The translations under genes were made by a program, and so were the position numbers. From Candidatus Hebobacteria bacterium (GTDB taxonomy: Bacteria > Armatimonadota > Hebobacteria > Hebobacterales > Hebobacteraceae), in assembly GCA_029821235.1 (NCBI GenBank), contig JALGTT010000152.1, positions 1 through 6,104 of the forward strand: DNA of 6,104 nt, read 5' to 3'. This document shows positions 5,063 to 6,104 of this stretch, in pieces; positions within the stretch are counted from its first letter, which is position 1; each line of letters opens with the position of its first letter. Under the pieces are notes generated by a model, which was given only the letters and a program-made list of their open reading frames with translations, did no database searches and was not told where the DNA came from.

Positions 5063-5734
5063 CTACAACAACTTCGTCCCGTTGATGACCAGTTCGAACT
5101 CCGAGCCGAGGGCCTGGGCGGCGCGGCGCGAGATGACCATGCGGCTCAGGAACAACTCGAAGTACTCCATGATGGGCGAGATCTGGGTGTCGATCTCCAG
5201 GCTGAGGGAGATGAGAGTGCGGTCCCGGTTGACGGTGAGGGCGGAGGAGATGGTGGCGTAGTTCACCCGATCGTGCTCGTCATAGCGGAGCGTATCCGCG
5301 TCCCGCACACGGCTGCGAGCGACATCGGACTTATCGGCGATGATCACCGCGGCGGCGACGGGGCCGAAGGGATCGCCGTACTGCTCTTCGTGGTTGCCGA
5401 CCCCGGCCATGATCTCGGCCAGTTCCTCCGGCGGCATGCCCATTTCGTGCAGCACGCTGTAGGCGATCATCACCGCGATCTGCCCGTGTGTCTCGCGCGC
5501 GGCGACATTGCCGATGTCGTGGAGGTAGCCGGCGATGGCGGCGAGTTCCGCCTCCCGCTCCGGGCGGCCCAGGGATTCCATCAGGTGGCGGGCGCGCTCG
5601 GCGACGATCTCGGCATGCCGGAACCCGTGCTCGGTATAGCCGATGGCGTCCATGTTCTGGTCGGCGCGGGAGATATAGGTCTTGATATCGGCGCGCGCTT
5701 TGACTGCTTCCAGCGTGATCGGTTCAGCGGTCAT
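5063..5734 (-). CDS. HD-domain metal-dependent phosphohydrolase family protein
   Basis: A 223-residue protein of the HD superfamily, whose members bind divalent metal and usually hydrolyse phosphate esters of nucleotides or cyclic nucleotides. The metal-binding pattern is visible: H40 in EHGFRHAEIV, H72-D73 in AGYLHDIGN, further histidines H83 and H115 (GNHEE), and D134 in IIADKSD, which is the usual distal aspartate. After the all-alpha HD domain (about 1-155) comes a beta-rich tail with two strands (SSALTVNRDRTLISLSLEI) and a helix, ending in FELVINGTKLL. From memory, this tail is strongly conserved in a family of HD proteins found in many bacteria, without an assigned substrate. There is no signal peptide or membrane segment, so it is cytoplasmic. 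The start ATG 5734 lies 11 bases inside the end of tgt, with a GGAG 8 bases upstream, so it is probably translated by coupling with tgt. Confidence 0.93.
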   Translation of the reverse strand: MTAEPITLEAVKARADIKTYISRADQNMDAIGYTEHGFRHAEIVAERARHLMESLGRPEREAELAAIAGYLHDIGNVAARETHGQIAVMIAYSVLHEMGMPPEELAEIMAGVGNHEEQYGDPFGPVAAAVIIADKSDVARSRVRDADTLRYDEHDRVNYATISSALTVNRDRTLISLSLEIDTQISPIMEYFELFLSRMVISRRAAQALGSEFELVINGTKLL

Positions 5735-6104
5735 CGTTCTGCTCCATGTGCTGTGCCAGGAACTCGCGGTAGCGCCCGGCGAGAATCGCCTCCCGAATCT
5801 CCCTCATCAGCCGCAGATAGAGATACGTATTGTGATAGGTGAGAGAGCGGGCCGCGAGAATCTCGCCGGCCTTGTAGAGGTGGCGCAGATAGGCTCTGGT
5901 GTGGGTGGCGCATACCTCGCAATCGCACTCCGGGTCCAGGGGACGCAGGTCGTCCTGGTACTGCGCGTTCTTCAGGTTTATCTTTCCCGTTCTCGTGTAG
6001 GCCGTACCATTTCTGCCCAACCGCGTCGGCAGCACGCAGTCAAACATATCCATTCCACAGCCCACCGCGCGGATGATGTCGGTGGGAGTGCCCACCCCCA
6101 TCAG
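5724..6104 (-). CDS. tgt: Queuine/preQ1 tRNA-ribosyltransferase (tRNA-guanine transglycosylase), C-terminal part
   Basis: Only the last 126 residues are in the window; the gene enters from the right edge. Tgt exchanges guanine 34 of tRNAs with GUN anticodons for preQ1, a step in queuosine biosynthesis, in the cytoplasm. Diagnostic features are LMGVGTPTDIIRAVGCGMDMFDCVLPTR, where the aspartate of FDCV (codon 6041-6039) is the catalytic nucleophile, and the RNGTAYTRTG tRNA-contact segment. The zinc site CDCEVC (codons 5927-5910) with the histidine of TYHN (codon 5834-5832) gives CxCx2Cx25H, the exact family spacing. The C-terminal end (REAILAGRYREFLAQ) is normal, with stop TGA at 5726-5724, so the family's C-terminus is intact. 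The stop overlaps the HD-domain gene by 11 bases, indicating one transcript. The promoter lies outside the window. Confidence 0.97.
   Translation of the reverse strand: MMGVGTPTDIIRAVGCGMDMFDCVLPTRLGRNGTAYTRTGKINLKNAQYQDDLRPLDPECDCEVCATHTRAYLRHLYKAGEILAARSLTYHNTYLYLRLMREIREAILAGRYREFLAQHMEQNDDR

Overview
A GC-rich bacterial chromosomal window (roughly two-thirds G+C by eye) holding six protein genes, two of them cut by the window edges. The very GC-rich third codon positions create long spurious open frames opposite the real genes. Gene content (a zinc-motif-less ROK protein, a Gfo/Idh/MocA oxidoreductase, a D-aminoacylase-type amidohydrolase, Tgt and an HD-domain protein) together with dispersed-type intergenic repeats would fit an environmental bacterium of the Armatimonadota/Chloroflexota/Planctomycetota kind. 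This placement is an impression, not a demonstrated assignment.

Left part (1-2627, minus strand): a putative two-gene sugar-metabolism operon. An extended -10 promoter at about 2599-2627 would drive a Gfo/Idh/MocA-family NAD(P)-dependent oxidoreductase (2565 to 1450). After 69 bases comes a large ROK-family protein that starts at 1380 and runs off the left edge. Together they suggest oxidation and sensing or phosphorylation of a sugar or sugar derivative, with no substrate identifiable.

Middle part (2656-4888): a possible terminator hairpin lies downstream of a small stand-alone glycogen-binding/early-set (CBM48-like) protein (minus strand, 3040 to 2777). This gene is divergent from an amidohydrolase of the N-acyl-D-amino-acid deacylase family (plus strand, from 3279). 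The 238-base divergent region carries a good -35 element and several small palindromes. The amidohydrolase has all its metal-ligand motifs but is broken near 4613: its last ~90 residues continue in the -1 frame up to 4888. It also carries a perfect in-frame 15-base tandem duplication.

Right part (4889-6104): a 174-base convergent intergenic region packed with hairpins and a 10-base-periodic triple repeat. It is followed on the minus strand by the end of tgt (queuine tRNA-ribosyltransferase, cut by the right edge), whose stop overlaps by 11 bases the start of an HD-domain phosphohydrolase gene (5734 to 5063).

No RNA gene, CRISPR array, insertion sequence or phage feature was found. Nothing here amounts to a clearly new biological system. 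The points most worth a second look are the frameshifted amidohydrolase, the repeat-filled convergent region, the tgt-HD overlap and the unusual ROK protein.
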